64,000 nucleotides of DNA, from positions 3,611,001 to 3,675,000 of the forward strand of contig CM072340.1 in NCBI GenBank assembly GCA_036874045.1. The letters are read 5' to 3'. A model generated the notes under the pieces. It was given only the letters and a program-made list of their open reading frames with translations, ran no database searches and was not told the origin of the DNA. Positions 25,152-37,800 of the stretch are shown piece after piece (position 1 is the stretch's first letter; each line of letters begins with the position of its first letter). This stretch comes from Cymodocea nodosa. Lineage: Eukaryota > Streptophyta > Magnoliopsida > Alismatales > Cymodoceaceae. The translations under genes and the position numbers were made by a program.

Positions 25152-28100
25152 TTTAGAGTTTTTGAAATCCTATCAAACATAATTTCAAAAGGAGTTTTAT
25201 TAACATGAGGTCTTAGGTGACTTCTATTAATAATATAACAAGCTATATTTACTGCTTTAGCCCAAAGATTTTGAGGTAAATTATGTTCATTTAACATAGT
25301 TCTAACCATTTCCTAAAGTGATCTATTCTTTCTCTCAACAACACCATTTTGAGAAGGTGCTCTTGGAAAAGAATATTTGTGATCAATGTCATGATCTATA
25401 CAGTAATTATCCATTTGATCATTATCAAATTTAGTACCATGATCATTCCTAAGTTTTTGAACAGAGACACTTTGTTCATTTTGAACAAGATTGCAAAACA
25501 TTTTAAATTTTTCAAAAACTTCTATCTTAAATGCTAGAAAATATACCCAAGTGTATCTAGAGAAGTCATCTACTAAAACAAATACATACTGTTTACCACC
25601 AAGGCTCATGATTCTTGTTGGTCCAAATAGATCCATATGTATAAATTCTAAGACTCTCTTGCTTGATATATTGGTTTTGGATTTAAAAGAGTTTTTATGA
25701 AGTTTACCTAACTCACATGCATCACACATAAAATCCTTTGAGTATTTAATCTTTGGTAAACCTCTCACTAAATGTTTTCTAGATAATTTATGCAATAGTT
25801 TCATATTTATATGCCTGATCCTTCTATGCCACAAATATGCATCACTAGTTTCAGCTAGAAAACATGAATTTAAATCAACTACACCAGAAGGTAAAGATAA
25901 AATACATACAAAACCGTTTCTTTTAGCAATAAACTTAAGTTCAACTATACTTTTATCAATAATTTTTGCATACATTATCTTCAAACAATACATAATATCC
26001 ATTATCAATTATTTTTATAACACTCAGCAAATTAAATCCTAGGTTTTGTACATATAGTACATTCAAAATAACACAAGTAGGAGTTATTTGAACATTGCCC
26101 ATACCTATGATTTTATCCTTGCTTTTGTTTCCAAATATTACACTTCCTTTCTTGGTATTTGTAAAATTTTTCAGTAGATTTTTTGTCTGGTCATGTGACT
26201 TGATGCTTTGCTATCCAATATCCATTTTGATGTTGTTTCCTACTACAAAACAAATTAAGAAGAACTGTTTCTTGATACCCAATGTCTTTAATGACCAAGT
26301 TCATTAAAAGCATATTTCTTCTTTTTGTTTAAAAACAACTTAATATTATCATTTACATTCTTATTAGTTGTAAGTACTATTGATTTATCATTAGCTTCAT
26401 ACTCACTTATAGAATTATTGCTCTTTTTGTTTTCAAATGTAGTATACCCAAGACCAAACCGATTTTTATCAAATGTTAATTTATTTTGGTCATGCTCATA
26501 CATTTCAGTAAATTCATACCAAGATTTTGTACTTGTATTTAAATTTTGAGTACATACAAAATCTTTTTCTGCACAAGAATTTTCAGATAAAGAACATGTA
26601 GAACTAGTAATTGATCTAATACTAGGGTTTTGAATTTCATGCTCAGGTTTCTAAATTTTCAGTTTACTACAATTGTTTGAAATTTTAGAAACATTAGTAA
26701 CTGAATTTCGAGAATAAGAAACAAGATTTTTAGAAACATTGATAGTCATCTTAGAAGTACATTTAGATAAATCACATTGGTTTATATTATTGCTGCATGA
26801 TTCATCCCTTGAAGTACCTACTTCTACATATTTATTACCTTGTTTCATGATAAAAGGAATTTTAGTCTTAGATTTACTTGAACTACAACTAATAAATCCT
26901 TTATTGGCTTGAGATTTAGGATAATCAAATCTTAAGCCAAATTTGTATGACACCGCAGGGGTATTAGTTAGTTTGTCTAACTTAGTTTGACTTAAATTTC
27001 ATTTCTCAATTGTGGAATTTAAATCTAGCTCTCTCAATTTTAATTTATCAATCTCTAACTCAAGATCATTTATATTGTTTCTCAACTTTTCATTTTCAGA
27101 TTCTATCTTTAATTTTTCAACATTTTTATTCTATATTTGTTCATGCAAGAAACATTCATTAAATCTAAATTTAAGCAAATGTCTAGCATGATTTTCATTA
27201 TCACATTTAAACTTTTCTAAAGTAGTAGACAGGAAACAATTTTCTTCTTTCATTATGGACAAAGAGTTTCTCATATTCTTATTTTCCAGTTTACAAGCTT
27301 TAAGTTTTTGTAATAATGCATGATAAGCACATAATAATTCATCAAAGTTAAAATCTAAATGACTTTCAAGATCAGATATTACCTCAAACTCATCTGCCAT
27401 GAAGCATACATGAGCCACATCTTCTAACTCTTGTTATTCTTCTAAATGTGAAGATTTTGATGATAATTCCTCAGATTCAGACTCCTCTGACATGTCATCC
27501 CAAGTGACCTTCAAAGCCTTTTTCTTGTAAAACTTTTCTGAGTTTTTTGAGCTATCTTCTTCTAATTTTTCCTACTTTGCTTTACATTTTTCCTTATAGG
27601 ACAATCTGGAGAAAGATTCTAGGTTTCTTACAATTGTAACATACATACTTTTTGGATGAATAATTCTTTTCATTCAATGACTTTGACATTGAGGGTTTAT
27701 CATTTTTATTCCTTTGCTGTTTCCTAGCTTTCTACGCTTTCTTGAATTTCCTAGTTAGCAAAATCAAATCATCGTCAGAATCAATTGATATTTCAGAATC
27801 TGAATTAATTTCGAAGGCTATTTCTTTCTTTAGTTTTAATTTGTTTTGACTTAGTGAATCATTTAATTGAACTTCATAAGCAATTAAGTTTCCTATAAGT
27901 TCATTTATGGTATAAAGATTTAAATATCATGATTCCTTAATTGATGTTACTTTCTGAGACTATTTAGAACTTAGGGATCTGAGAATTTTCCTCACCAAAT
28001 CCTTTTGTTCAAAATTCTTTCCTAAGTATTTTAAAGAGTTTATGATATCTAGGAATCTGAAAAACATCTCAGAAATACTTTCATCTTCATGCATCTTAAA

Positions 28101-28490
28101 GAGTTCATACTTATGAATTAACATATTTATCTTAGTCTCTTTAACTTGAGAAGTACCTTCATGTGAAACTTTGAATGCATGCCACACCTCATAAGCAGAT
28201 TTATATGCCGACACTTTACTGAACTGTTCATAACTCAATGTACAAAATAAAATATTTAAGCCTTTAGCATTCAGAGTTTCATTTTCTTTTTTAGTAATTG
28301 TCCAAGTATTATAAGGAGTAGTTAACGAAGTATATGGTTTAGAAATCATGAACCACAACTTATGATCTACACTTTGAAGAAAGACTATCATCCTATATTT
28401 CCAATATTCAAAATGTATTCCATCAAATAAAGGAGGATAGTTAAGATTTTGGCCTTCATATAAAGAAAAATTATCATTTTCAATAGCCAT
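25152..28490 (-). pseudogene. Gag-PR-IN pseudogene of copia C
   Basis: Minus strand from ATG 28490: gag start FSLYEGQNLNYPPLFDGIHF and a 176-codon intact part. The zinc knuckle near 27620 has a one-base deletion that removes its His. A coiled-coil region (27131-27418) and gag C-terminal part (26651-26953) follow. Integrase (25313-26008) has LWHRRIRH, CDACELGK, FIHMDLFGP and the DDE core, running on to KTPFEIMFDRISK at 25152, where the sequence breaks. It is very similar to D (34900-38250) but the downstream half of pol is missing. Many stops; some sites that are stops in D are still CAG or CAA here. Confidence 0.85.
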
Positions 28491-28676
28491 CTTACCTTAG
28501 ATTTTTCAACCTATTTGATTTTAAAATAGTCTAAAACATTAAAAATAACTTGAGCCTCAAATCAAGAAAGTTAAGCGTATGCTCAGATATTAATTTCTAT
28601 TTAAAAACAAGGAAGGTAGAATAAGCTTTCATATTAATTAAGTTGGTATCGATTTTATATCAATGATTATAAACTA

Positions 28677-28688
28677 GCTCTGATACCA
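28677..28688 (-). other. Primer-binding site of copia C
   Basis: On the minus strand TGGTATCAGAGC, two bases after the LTR end. This is the standard initiator-methionine tRNA primer-binding site of plant copia elements. Confidence 0.85.
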
Positions 28689-28690
28689 CT

Positions 28691-30248
28691 TGTAGAGGGG
28701 GGTGAATTGTGTTTTTCAACATATTTACGTATAATTGAAACTTCAAAATTAAAAACAAGTCGAGACACTGTTTTCATCAAATCATTTTATTCAAGGTTTC
28801 AATTACAATATATAATTCAATTCTCCTTAGAAATTATAGATGTAATTATATAATGATACCATGTTTCATCTATTTAATTTCATAACTACAAACAGAGAAA
28901 ACTAATTTAAGGAATTTAAAACATTTCTCCCTGTTTGAGATATTTCTTCCTTTTCTTCTTCAGTAATTCTTCAGTGACGAATATCTGACTTTCTCTGCTT
29001 CACCAAATTTGCTTTCTTCTGATACTTCAAATATTTAGTGACATAAATCTAACTTTTTTGCTTCACTAAATTTTCTTCCATCTGAGAGCTTTTCCTTGAA
29101 GAGGTGTTTTTGATCCCTAAAAATATATTTTGTTTCGTGTATAGGGATAATTGATCAATGAGAATTCTATGCCTTTTGTACTGTATCTTCATTTCATGCA
29201 TATCCTCCACGTTTAATCACTACAAGTTTTCCACTTCTTCACATCTTCTCTTTTTCCTTCATCGAAATACACACGTTCTGACCCACGTTTACATTTTGAA
29301 TTTTCTTTAATCATCAATCCTGGATCTCTAAAAAATTTCCTACAAAATAAACTTTCTCGTCCAAAATTTTTCATCAAGTGTGATAAGAAGTCGTTGTTTT
29401 AATGTTAACTAAATGAGTAAAACAAGTAAATTTATAACTTAACGTATCTAACTTAACGAGTTCCTCATGTGACAAAACATGTGACAAGTACTGTAGCTAA
29501 CTCAACGAACTAAGTCTGTGGTGTTACTCTAACTCAATAAACCAGCTTCGTGGTGTTATGCTAACTCAACGAACTAACACCGTTATGTTATAGATAACTC
29601 AACAAACTAGTAATAAACAAATATTTTTATAATAAGAATTTTACCATGTGCAATAATAACAACTTTAAGTTTATAATGCTAACCTAATGCATTGCCTTAG
29701 TGTTCAATATAGCAACTCAACGCGTTTAATTATATTAACTTAACGAGTTAAACATGTGCAACTCACGTGATACAATATAACATTCGTAACATTTAATTTC
29801 ACCACGTGCACAATACTAACTTAACAAGTTCGTCTCTTCATTTTGCTCTTTTACTCACTAGCTTGACGAGTTCTCACGTGACCTATTTTAACCTTTAAGC
29901 CTTTAACTCAACAAGTTCTCACGTGACCTCTATACAAATAACACTCTAACTTAACGAGTTGTCTAAACATGCACTATTCATGATACAAAAAATATAACTT
30001 TAAAACATATTGTGCTTTTCAATAAAAACACATGTTAACTTAATGTTTAGTTAAATGAGAAATTAATATAACGAAACAACTAGTTATTTAACTTAGTATA
30101 ATTTTAGATCCAATACAGATAAGTATTTATATTAGTAAACTTTTTCTGTATTAATTGATGTTCTTAATTTACTTTTACAAACAATAGTAATTTAGCAAAT
30201 ATGGTTACTTTCATTTAGCACACATCATCAAAACAAAATACTCAACAA
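28691..30248 (-). repeat. 5' LTR of copia C (D type)
   Basis: On the minus strand TGTTGAGTATTTTG...CCCCTCTACA, 1558 bp. It has only one copy of the leader hairpin (stem arms 29113-29119 and 29142-29148, ATCCCTA/TAGGGAT), where D has two. The TATA position reads TACAAAA, so the promoter is damaged. It carries many GTTGAGTTA / TAACTCAAC words. Confidence 0.85.
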
Positions 30249-30945
30249 TATTGTAAAATTCAAGATAATAGATATTTAAAAGAAAAATTTGATAATATAA
30301 CTACCACCTATGTGATGCTAATATTTTGTATGTAATTTACATATGTTTTAAATATATTTGTAGGTTGAAGAAGAGAAAACAATGTTAAACTAGATTACTA
30401 AATTCATACAGAATATCTTTACATTAATCTAATTTATGTATTCTGAAGATACAAAATGATGAATTAGTTCTAACACTTTAGAAATACCAACTAGTATATC
30501 TTAGTAGTTTGTTAAGGGACTAGCAAAAGTTAAGTATGGGGGAAGTGTTTAGAATGAAAAAGTGCATAATATTAACGATTAAATGATGGTTAATTGCATA
30601 ATATTTAGCTTATCATATGAGAATTAAGCGATTATGTTATAATTGCACTATTATATGCTTTAATGAAAGAATCTACATAATTTCAATGAATTAGCATTAA
30701 TTAAGTATATTTTCTAAACTGTCTGTGAATTACAAGTTTTTAATTCTTAAGTATCTGAATTGTCTGTTATTTTGGAGAGTTACATTTCATGTACCAGATA
30801 GTTATGTTTTAAGCGCTTAAAGAATATTTTATTATTTCCTGAAGTACACATGTTGAAACCTTAATGCATGACTTAAGTGGATTTTTGGTAAGTTATCTGG
30901 TAACTATCCAAAATACATCTAAGCATCGGATAGTTAGGTGTATTG
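30249..30945 (+). mobile_element. Gypsy fragment: 3' tail, polypurine tract and truncated LTR
   Basis: It matches 61420-62160 of gypsy G. The tail ends in TATGGGGGAAG (about 30535-30545), then an LTR start TGTTTAGAATG at 30546 runs about 400 bp and breaks near 30945, where minus-strand gypsy sequence begins. Confidence 0.75.
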
Positions 30946-32919
30946 ATTGTGAAAGGTTAGACCAAACAACTGGTCCTCAGCAATGGCGCTAGAAAGCTTG
31001 TTTTGATTGGTTTTGTTAACTTTTGTTTTTACTTGTTGTATTTGTCTTTATGCTTATATCAATAATTACTTTTAGAAGTAAACTAACAACCTTTCACACA
31101 AATTAGATATTAATTCCAATTTGTATTTTAACTGCAAGTGCACAATGTATATTGTATTTGTGTGCAAGTACAAGTCGATCCCATAGAGAGTTGAGTAAGA
31201 ATTGTGTACTGTCCCGATTTTTATATTGGAGTTTATGTGTGTTCAGTTAAGCACTCCATTGAATTACAATTAACACAACGGACCTAGTTCGTTGAGTTAT
31301 GGATAACTCAACGGACTAAGCTCGTGGACTTAAGTTAACTCCACGAGTCTATCTTTCCATTTAAATACTGCTATTTACAAAGGAATTCGGCCAACCATTG
31401 AGCAGTTCCACAAATTGTAAATAACATCAATTGAGCACTTCAATGCTAATTAAGATTAGATTTATCATTAAGCAACACTAGCATTCAGATATTTCAAACA
31501 TTAACCATTAAAATCTTTAAGTATTTGGAACAAATCAATTTCAATAAACTGTAAAAATATTATCTATTTTCTGAATCAAACAAACATAAAACATTCACAA
31601 TACTAACAATGATAACATTAATCACGACACAAAACAAACAATACAACACTTTAATACTAAATGTAAACACAGATAAGTTGTTGTTTTTGGTATTTTTGTT
31701 TTGAAATGTTCTTGAAGATGAATGAAAGGTGAAATGTAAAAATCTCTATCGACAGTAAAAGCTTTTGTCACTACATGCGACGCGATTACACCATTAAAAA
31801 CTTAACCACTTACAATCTGGTCTCCTCTCCCTATAGAATCGTGAGTCCAAAATTGTAAGATGATCTCTTCTTCAGCATACTGGGATAAACCTGAAACCAA
31901 GGCTAGAAGCTTTACGATCTCCTAAGATATGAGTCGGTGCTTGGTGAAAATGGCTTCCCTTCCCGCGACGCAATCACTCCTCACAGTGGTTGTTAGGCAT
32001 CGTGTTTGGCTCAGAATCGACCCAACATCAAAAAAGTATCCTCACAGACCTCCAATGGTTGGTGATTATGGTAGTGGTGTGGAGCTTCAAGGAACTTCCG
32101 ACGCAGCCTACAATTAGCGTAGTTCTCCACCCCCTGTACAAACTTTTTCTTCGTCTTTTATATTTCTTACAGTAGTAACTGCTCCTACTTAAATGATCAG
32201 TTCAATTTCCTTCATTCATATCAACGATGGTGATTTCTTCTTCCTTCCACGAGTGAATTCCTACGTGATACGTGCAATTGTGGTTTTCCTTCGAATGTCT
32301 TATTTCTGTAACCGCTACAGTGGCATATTAGAAAATATATGGTCCGTGGAGTTACAGATAACTCAACAGACTTCCTTCGTTGATTTAACTATAAAACACG
32401 TGCAATAAAGAAATAAGCTGCTAGCATAATGCGTTACCTTAGTGTGTATTCATGTAACTCAACGCGTACAGTTATGCTAACTTAACGAGTTAAACATGTG
32501 CATCTCACGTGATCTACTAAAGTATTTAAATTCAACACGTGCATAATTCTAACTTAACAAGTTCAGATATTTCAAATACTTACGAACCTAACTATCCAAT
32601 GCCCAAATGCATTTCGGATAGTTAACAGATAACTTACCGAAAATCCACTTAAGTCATGCATTAAGGTTTCAACACGTGTATTCCAAGAAATAATAAAATA
32701 TCCTTTTAAAACATACTATCCGGTACATGCAGTATAACTCTCCGAAATAACAAAAAGTTCAGATACTTAAGAATTTTACAGCCTACAATTCACCAATAGT
32801 TCAAAAATGTACTAAATTAATATTAATTCCCTAAAATTATGCAGATTCTTTCATTAAAGCATATAATAGTGCAATTATAACATAATGACTTAATTCTCGT
32901 ATGATAAGCCAAATATTAT
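30946..32919 (-). mobile_element. Gypsy element I: PBS and most of an LTR, minus strand
   Basis: On the minus strand the LTR ends at 30999, with a decayed tRNA-Asp type PBS at 30974-30991. The LTR body runs to 32919, is interrupted by copia D (TSD attat), and resumes at 46418. It aligns with the G LTRs, including the more GC-rich island (31750-32120) and the CTCGTTAAGTTA and TCCGTTGAGTTA words. About 28 bp left of the PBS (30946-30973) are unassigned. Confidence 0.78.
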
Positions 32920-34133
32920 TGTTAAGTATTTTTTTTGATGATGTGTGCTGAATGAAAATAATCATATTTGCTCAATTAATATTGCTTGTGAAAAGAAATT
33001 AAAATCATCAATTAATATAGAAAAAGCTTACTGATATAAATACTTGTCTGTATTGGATCTGAAGTTAATAACTAGTCGTTTCGTTGCATTAATTTCTCAT
33101 TTAGCTAAATGTTAAGTTAACGTGTGGTTTTATTGAAAAGCATGATATGTTTTAAAGTTATATCTTCTATATCATGAACAGTGCACGTTTAGACAACTCG
33201 TTAAGTTAGAGTTTTGTTTGTATAGAGGTCACGTGAGAACTCGTTAAGTTAGAGGCTTAAAGGTTAAATTAGGTCACGTGATAACTCGTTAAGTTAGTGA
33301 GTAAAAGAAGAGACGAACTCGTTAAGTTAGTGTTATACAAGTGGTGAAATTATAAGTTACGAATGTTGTATTGTATCATGTGAGGTGCACATGTTTAACT
33401 CGTTAAGTTAACATAACTAAATGTGTTGAGTTGCTATATTGAACACTAAGGCAACGCATTAGGTTAGCGTTATAAACTTAAGTTGTTATTTTTGCACGTG
33501 GTAAAATTCTTATTATAAAAACATTTGTTTATTACTGAATCGGTGAGTTAAGTTTTTTGGAGACTTACAGTCGTAACTGTCCGAAAGGTAACTTAAGTCA
33601 TGTTTTCAGGTCTTGACACGTGTCTCACTAGTTTTATAATATAAAGAGTTTTTCGGTGACTTACATCTATAACTATCCAAAACTTAAACTGTTTTCGGTG
33701 AGTTATCGTTTAACCTTCCGAAAGAAAAGTTAAGTTGGTTCGTTGAGTTATCAGAACACAACGGAGATGGTTCGTTGAGATAACATAACACCACGGACGT
33801 AGTTCGTTGAGTTAGCTACAGTACTTGTCACGTGAAATGGCACATGAGGAACTCATTAAGTTAGAAACGTTAAGTTATATATATATTCTTGTGTTACTCG
33901 TTTAGTCAACATTAACATAACGACTTCTTATTACACTGATGAAAAATTTTTGGACAAGAAAGTTTATTTTGTAGGAAATTTCTCAGAGATCCAAGACTGA
34001 TGATTAAAGGAAATTCGAAATATAAACATGGGTTAGAATGTGTGTGTTTCGATGAAGGAAAAAGAAAAGACGTGGAGAAGTGGAAAACTGGTAGTAGTTA
34101 AACATGGAGGATATGCATGAAATGAAGATACAG

Positions 34134-34140
34134 TATAAAA
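34134..34140 (+). promoter_or_regulatory. TATA box of the D 5' LTR
   Basis: TATAAAAGGC context, conserved at 45847-45853 in the 3' LTR and 20556-20562 in the solo LTR. The expected start site is about 34165, exactly where the tandem hairpin units begin. Confidence 0.7.
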
Positions 34141-34166
34141 GGCATAGAGTTCTTGTTGATCAAACC

Positions 34167-34245
34167 ATCCTTGCATACAAAACGAAAAATCTTTTTAAGG
34201 ATCAAACCATCGCTGCACACCAAAAGAAAAATCTTTTTCAGGGAT
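34167..34245 (+). ncRNA. Two tandem hairpin units at the start of the D transcript
   Basis: Two ~42-bp units. Unit 1 stem ATCCTT (34167-34172) / AAGGAT (34197-34202). Unit 2 arms ATCGCTG (34209-34215) / CAGGGAT (34239-34245), with one mismatch here. In the 3' LTR unit 2 is ATCCCTA/TAGGGAT (45922-45928, 45952-45958). The stems differ between units but keep pairing. A structured leader element is inferred; its role (for example packaging or dimerisation) is unknown. Confidence 0.5.
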
Positions 34246-34701
34246 CAAAAACACCTTCTCGAGGAAAATCTCTCAAGTGGAAGAAAATTTAGTGAAGCAG
34301 AAAAGGTCAGATTTATGTCGCTGAAGATTTGAAGTATCAGAAGAAAGCAAATTCGGTGAAGCAGAGAAAGACAAGATATTCGTCACTGAAGAATTGCTGA
34401 AGAAGAAAAAAGAGAAGAAGAAAGATCTCAAATAGGGAGAAATGTTTTAAATTCCGTAAATTAGTTTTCTCTGTTTGTAGTTATGAAATTGTTTAGATGA
34501 TACATGGTATCGAGATATAATTGCATCTACAATTTCTGAGGAGAATTGAATTGTATATTGTAATTGAAACCTTGAATAAAAATGATTTTATGAAAACAAT
34601 GTCTCAACTTGTTTTTGAGTTTTAAAGTTTCAATTATATTTCAAAAAATATTAAAGATACACAATTCACCCCCCTCTTGTGTAGCCATACGATCCTACAA
34701 G

Positions 34702-34713
34702 TGGTATTAGAGC
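34702..34713 (+). other. Primer-binding site of copia D
   Basis: TGGTATTAGAGC, one C-to-T change from the initiator-methionine tRNA PBS, two bases after the LTR. Confidence 0.85.
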
Positions 34714-34899
34714 TTTGTTAATAATCTTTGATATAAAATCTATACCAACTTATTGAATATCATTGTTTATTCTACCTTCCTTGTTTTTAAACAGAAATTA
34801 ATATCTGAGCATACGTTTAACTTTCTTGATTTAAGGCTCAAGTTGTTTTAAATCTTTTAGACTGTTTAAAATCAAATAGGTTGAAAAATCTAAGGTAAG

Positions 34900-37800
34900 A
34901 TGGCTACTGGAAATGGTAATTTTTCTTTATATGAAGGCCAAAATCTTAATCGTCCTCCTTTATTTGATGGAATACATTTTGAATATTGGAAATATAGGAT
35001 GACTGTTTTTCTTCAAAGTATAGATCATAAGTTGTGGTTCATGATTTCTAAACCATATACTCCGTTAACTACTCCTTATAATACTTGGACAATTATTGAA
35101 AAAGAAAATGAAACTCTAAATGCTAAGGGCTTAAATATTTTATTTTGTGCATTGAGTTATGAATAGTTCAGTAAAGTGTCAGCATATAAATCTTCTGATG
35201 AGGTGTGGCATGCATTAGAAGTTTCACATGAAGGTACTTCTCAGGTTAAAAAGACTAAAATAAACATGTTGATTCATAAGTATGAACTCTTTAAGATGCA
35301 TGAAGACGAAAATATTTCTAAGATGTTTTCCAGATTTCTTGATATCATAAACTCTTTAAAATGTTTAGGAAAGAATTTTGAATAGAAGGATTTGGTGAGG
35401 AAAATTCTCAGATCCCTAAGTTCTAAATGGTCTTAGAAAGTAACATCAATTGAGGAATCTCGAGATTTAAATGTTTATACTATGAATGAACTTATAGGAA
35501 ATTTAACAGCTTATGAAGTTCAATTAAATGAATCACTGAGTCACAACAAACTAAAAATGAAGAAAGAAATAGCCTTCGAATTTAATTCAGATTCTGATAT
35601 ATCTACTAATTCTAACGAGGATTTGATTTTGCTGACTAGGAAATTCAAGAAAGCATGGAAAGCTAGGAAACAGCAAAGGAACAAAAATGATAAACCCTCA
35701 ACGTCAAAATCACTAAATGACAAGAATTCTTCATCCAGAAAGTATGTATGTTACAACTGTAAGAAACCTAGACATCTTTCTCCAGATTGTCCTATGAGGA
35801 AAAATGAAAAGCATAGTAGGACAAATCAGAAGAAGACGGCTCAGAAAAATCAGAAAAAGTTTTACAAGAAAAAGGCTTTGAAGGTCACTTGGGATGACAT
35901 GTCTGAAGAGTCTGAATCTGAGGAATCAGCATCAAAATTTTCACATTCAGAAGGAGAACAAGAGTTAGAAGGCGTTGCTCATGTGTGCTTCATGGTAGAT
36001 GAGTCTAAGGTAATATCTGATCCTAAAAGTCATTCAGATTTCAACTTTGATGAATTATTATGTGCTTATCATGCATTATTACAAAAGTTTAAAGTATGTA
36101 AACTGGAAAATAAAAATACTAGAAAATCTTCATCCAATATGGAAGAAGAAAATTGTTTCCTATCTACTACATTAGAAAAGTTTAAATGTGATAATGAAAA
36201 TCATGCTAGAGATTTGCAAAAATTTAGATTTAATGAATGTATCTTGCATAAACAAATACAGAATATAAATGCTGAAAAATTAAAGATAGAATCTAAAAAT
36301 GAAATATTGAGAAACAATATAAATGAACTTGAATTAGAGATAGATAAATTAAAATTGAGAGAGCAAGATTTAAATTCTACCATTGAGAAATGGAATTTAA
36401 GTCAAACTAAGTTAAACAAACAAACTAGTACCCCTGTGGTGTCTTATAAATTTGGCTTAGGATTTGATTATCCTAAATATCCTGAATCTCAAGCCAATAA
36501 AAGATTTATTAGTTGCAGTTCAAGTAAATCTAAGACTAAAATTCCTTTTATTATGAAACAAGGTAATAAATATGTAGAAGTAGGTACTTCAAGGGATGAA
36601 TCATGTAGTAATAATATAAATCAATGTGATTTGTCAAATTGTACTTCTAACATGACTATAAATGTTTCTAAAAATCTTGTTTCTTGTTCTAGAAATTCAG
36701 TTTCTAATGTTTCTAAAATTTCAGACAATTGTAATAAACTAAAAATTCAGAAACCTAAGCATGTAATTCAATACACTAGTATTAAACCAATTACTCATTC
36801 TGCATGTGATAAAACTAAAAATTCTTGTGCAGAAAAAGATTTTGTATGTACAGAAAATGTTAATACAAGTACAAAATCTTGGTATGAACTTACTGAAATG
36901 TATAAGCATGACCGAAATAAATTAGCATTTGATAAAAATCAGTTTGGTCTTGATTATACTACATCTGAAAACAAAAAGAATGATTGTAAAAGCAATAATG
37001 CTATATGTGAGTATGAAGCTAATGATAAATCAATAGTACTTACAACTAATAAGAATATAAATGATAATATTAAACTATTTTTAAACAAAAAGAAGAAATA
37101 TGCGTTTAATGAACTTGGTCCTCAACAACATTATGTACCAAGAAAAAGTTTTTCTTAATTTGTGTTGCAGGAGGAAACAACATCAAAATGGATCTTGGAC
37201 AGTGGAGCGTCAAGTCACATGACCGAACATAAAAGTCTATTACAAAATTTTACAAATACCATGAAAGGAAGTGTAACATTTGGAAACAAAAGCAAAGATA
37301 AAATCATAGGTATGGGCAATGTTCAAATAACTCCTACTTGTGTTATTTCGAATGTACTATATGTAGAAAACCTAGGATTTAATTTGCTGAGTGTGATAAA
37401 ACTAACTGAAAATGGATATTATGTAGTGTTTGAAGATAATGTATGCAAAATAATTGATAAAAATATAGATGAAATTAAGTTTATTGCTAAAAGAAAAGGT
37501 TCTGTATGTATTTTATCTTTACCTTCTGGTATAGTTGATTTAAATTCATGTTTGCTAGCTAAAACTAGTGATGCATATCTATGGCATAGAAGGATTGGGC
37601 ATATAAATATGAAACTGTTACATAAACTATCTAGAAAACATTTAGTGAGAGGTTTACCAAAGATTAAATACTCAAAGAACTTTATGTGTGATGCATGTGA
37701 ATTAGGTAAACTTCACAAAAACTCTTTTAAATCCAAAACTGATATTTCAAGCAAGAGAGTCTTAGAACTTATACATATGGATCTATTTGGACCAATAAGA

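Larger units (their letters stand above)
23299..30248 (-). mobile_element. Copia element C, internally deleted
   Basis: Minus-strand element: 5' LTR 28691-30248, PBS 28677-28688, gag to integrase 28490-25152, then directly post-pol spacer 23299-23415, which matches E at 15640-15750. RT, RNase H, accessory gene and 3' LTR are absent between these points or lost to the left, where E's LTR abuts. A solo F-type LTR sits at the deletion junction. The flank right of the 5' LTR is atatt; no partner TSD is in view. Confidence 0.75.
32920..34699 (+). repeat. 5' LTR of copia D
   Basis: TGTTAAG...GATCCTACA. U3 holds six CTCGTTAAGTTA words (for example 33197-33208, 33240-33251, 33285-33296, 33318-33329, 33399-33410), several next to CACGTG, plus TTCGGTGAGTTA (33694-33705) and TTCGTTGAGTTA (33739-33750). 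TATAAAA at 34134-34140; two tandem hairpin units start about 30 bp later; AATAAA at 34575-34580. Confidence 0.92.

Noticed and set aside
33197-33410. CRISPR-like array from evenly repeated CTCGTTAAGTTA words
   Set aside because: Repeats are short, degenerate and unevenly spaced within an LTR of a plant retroelement; no cas genes.
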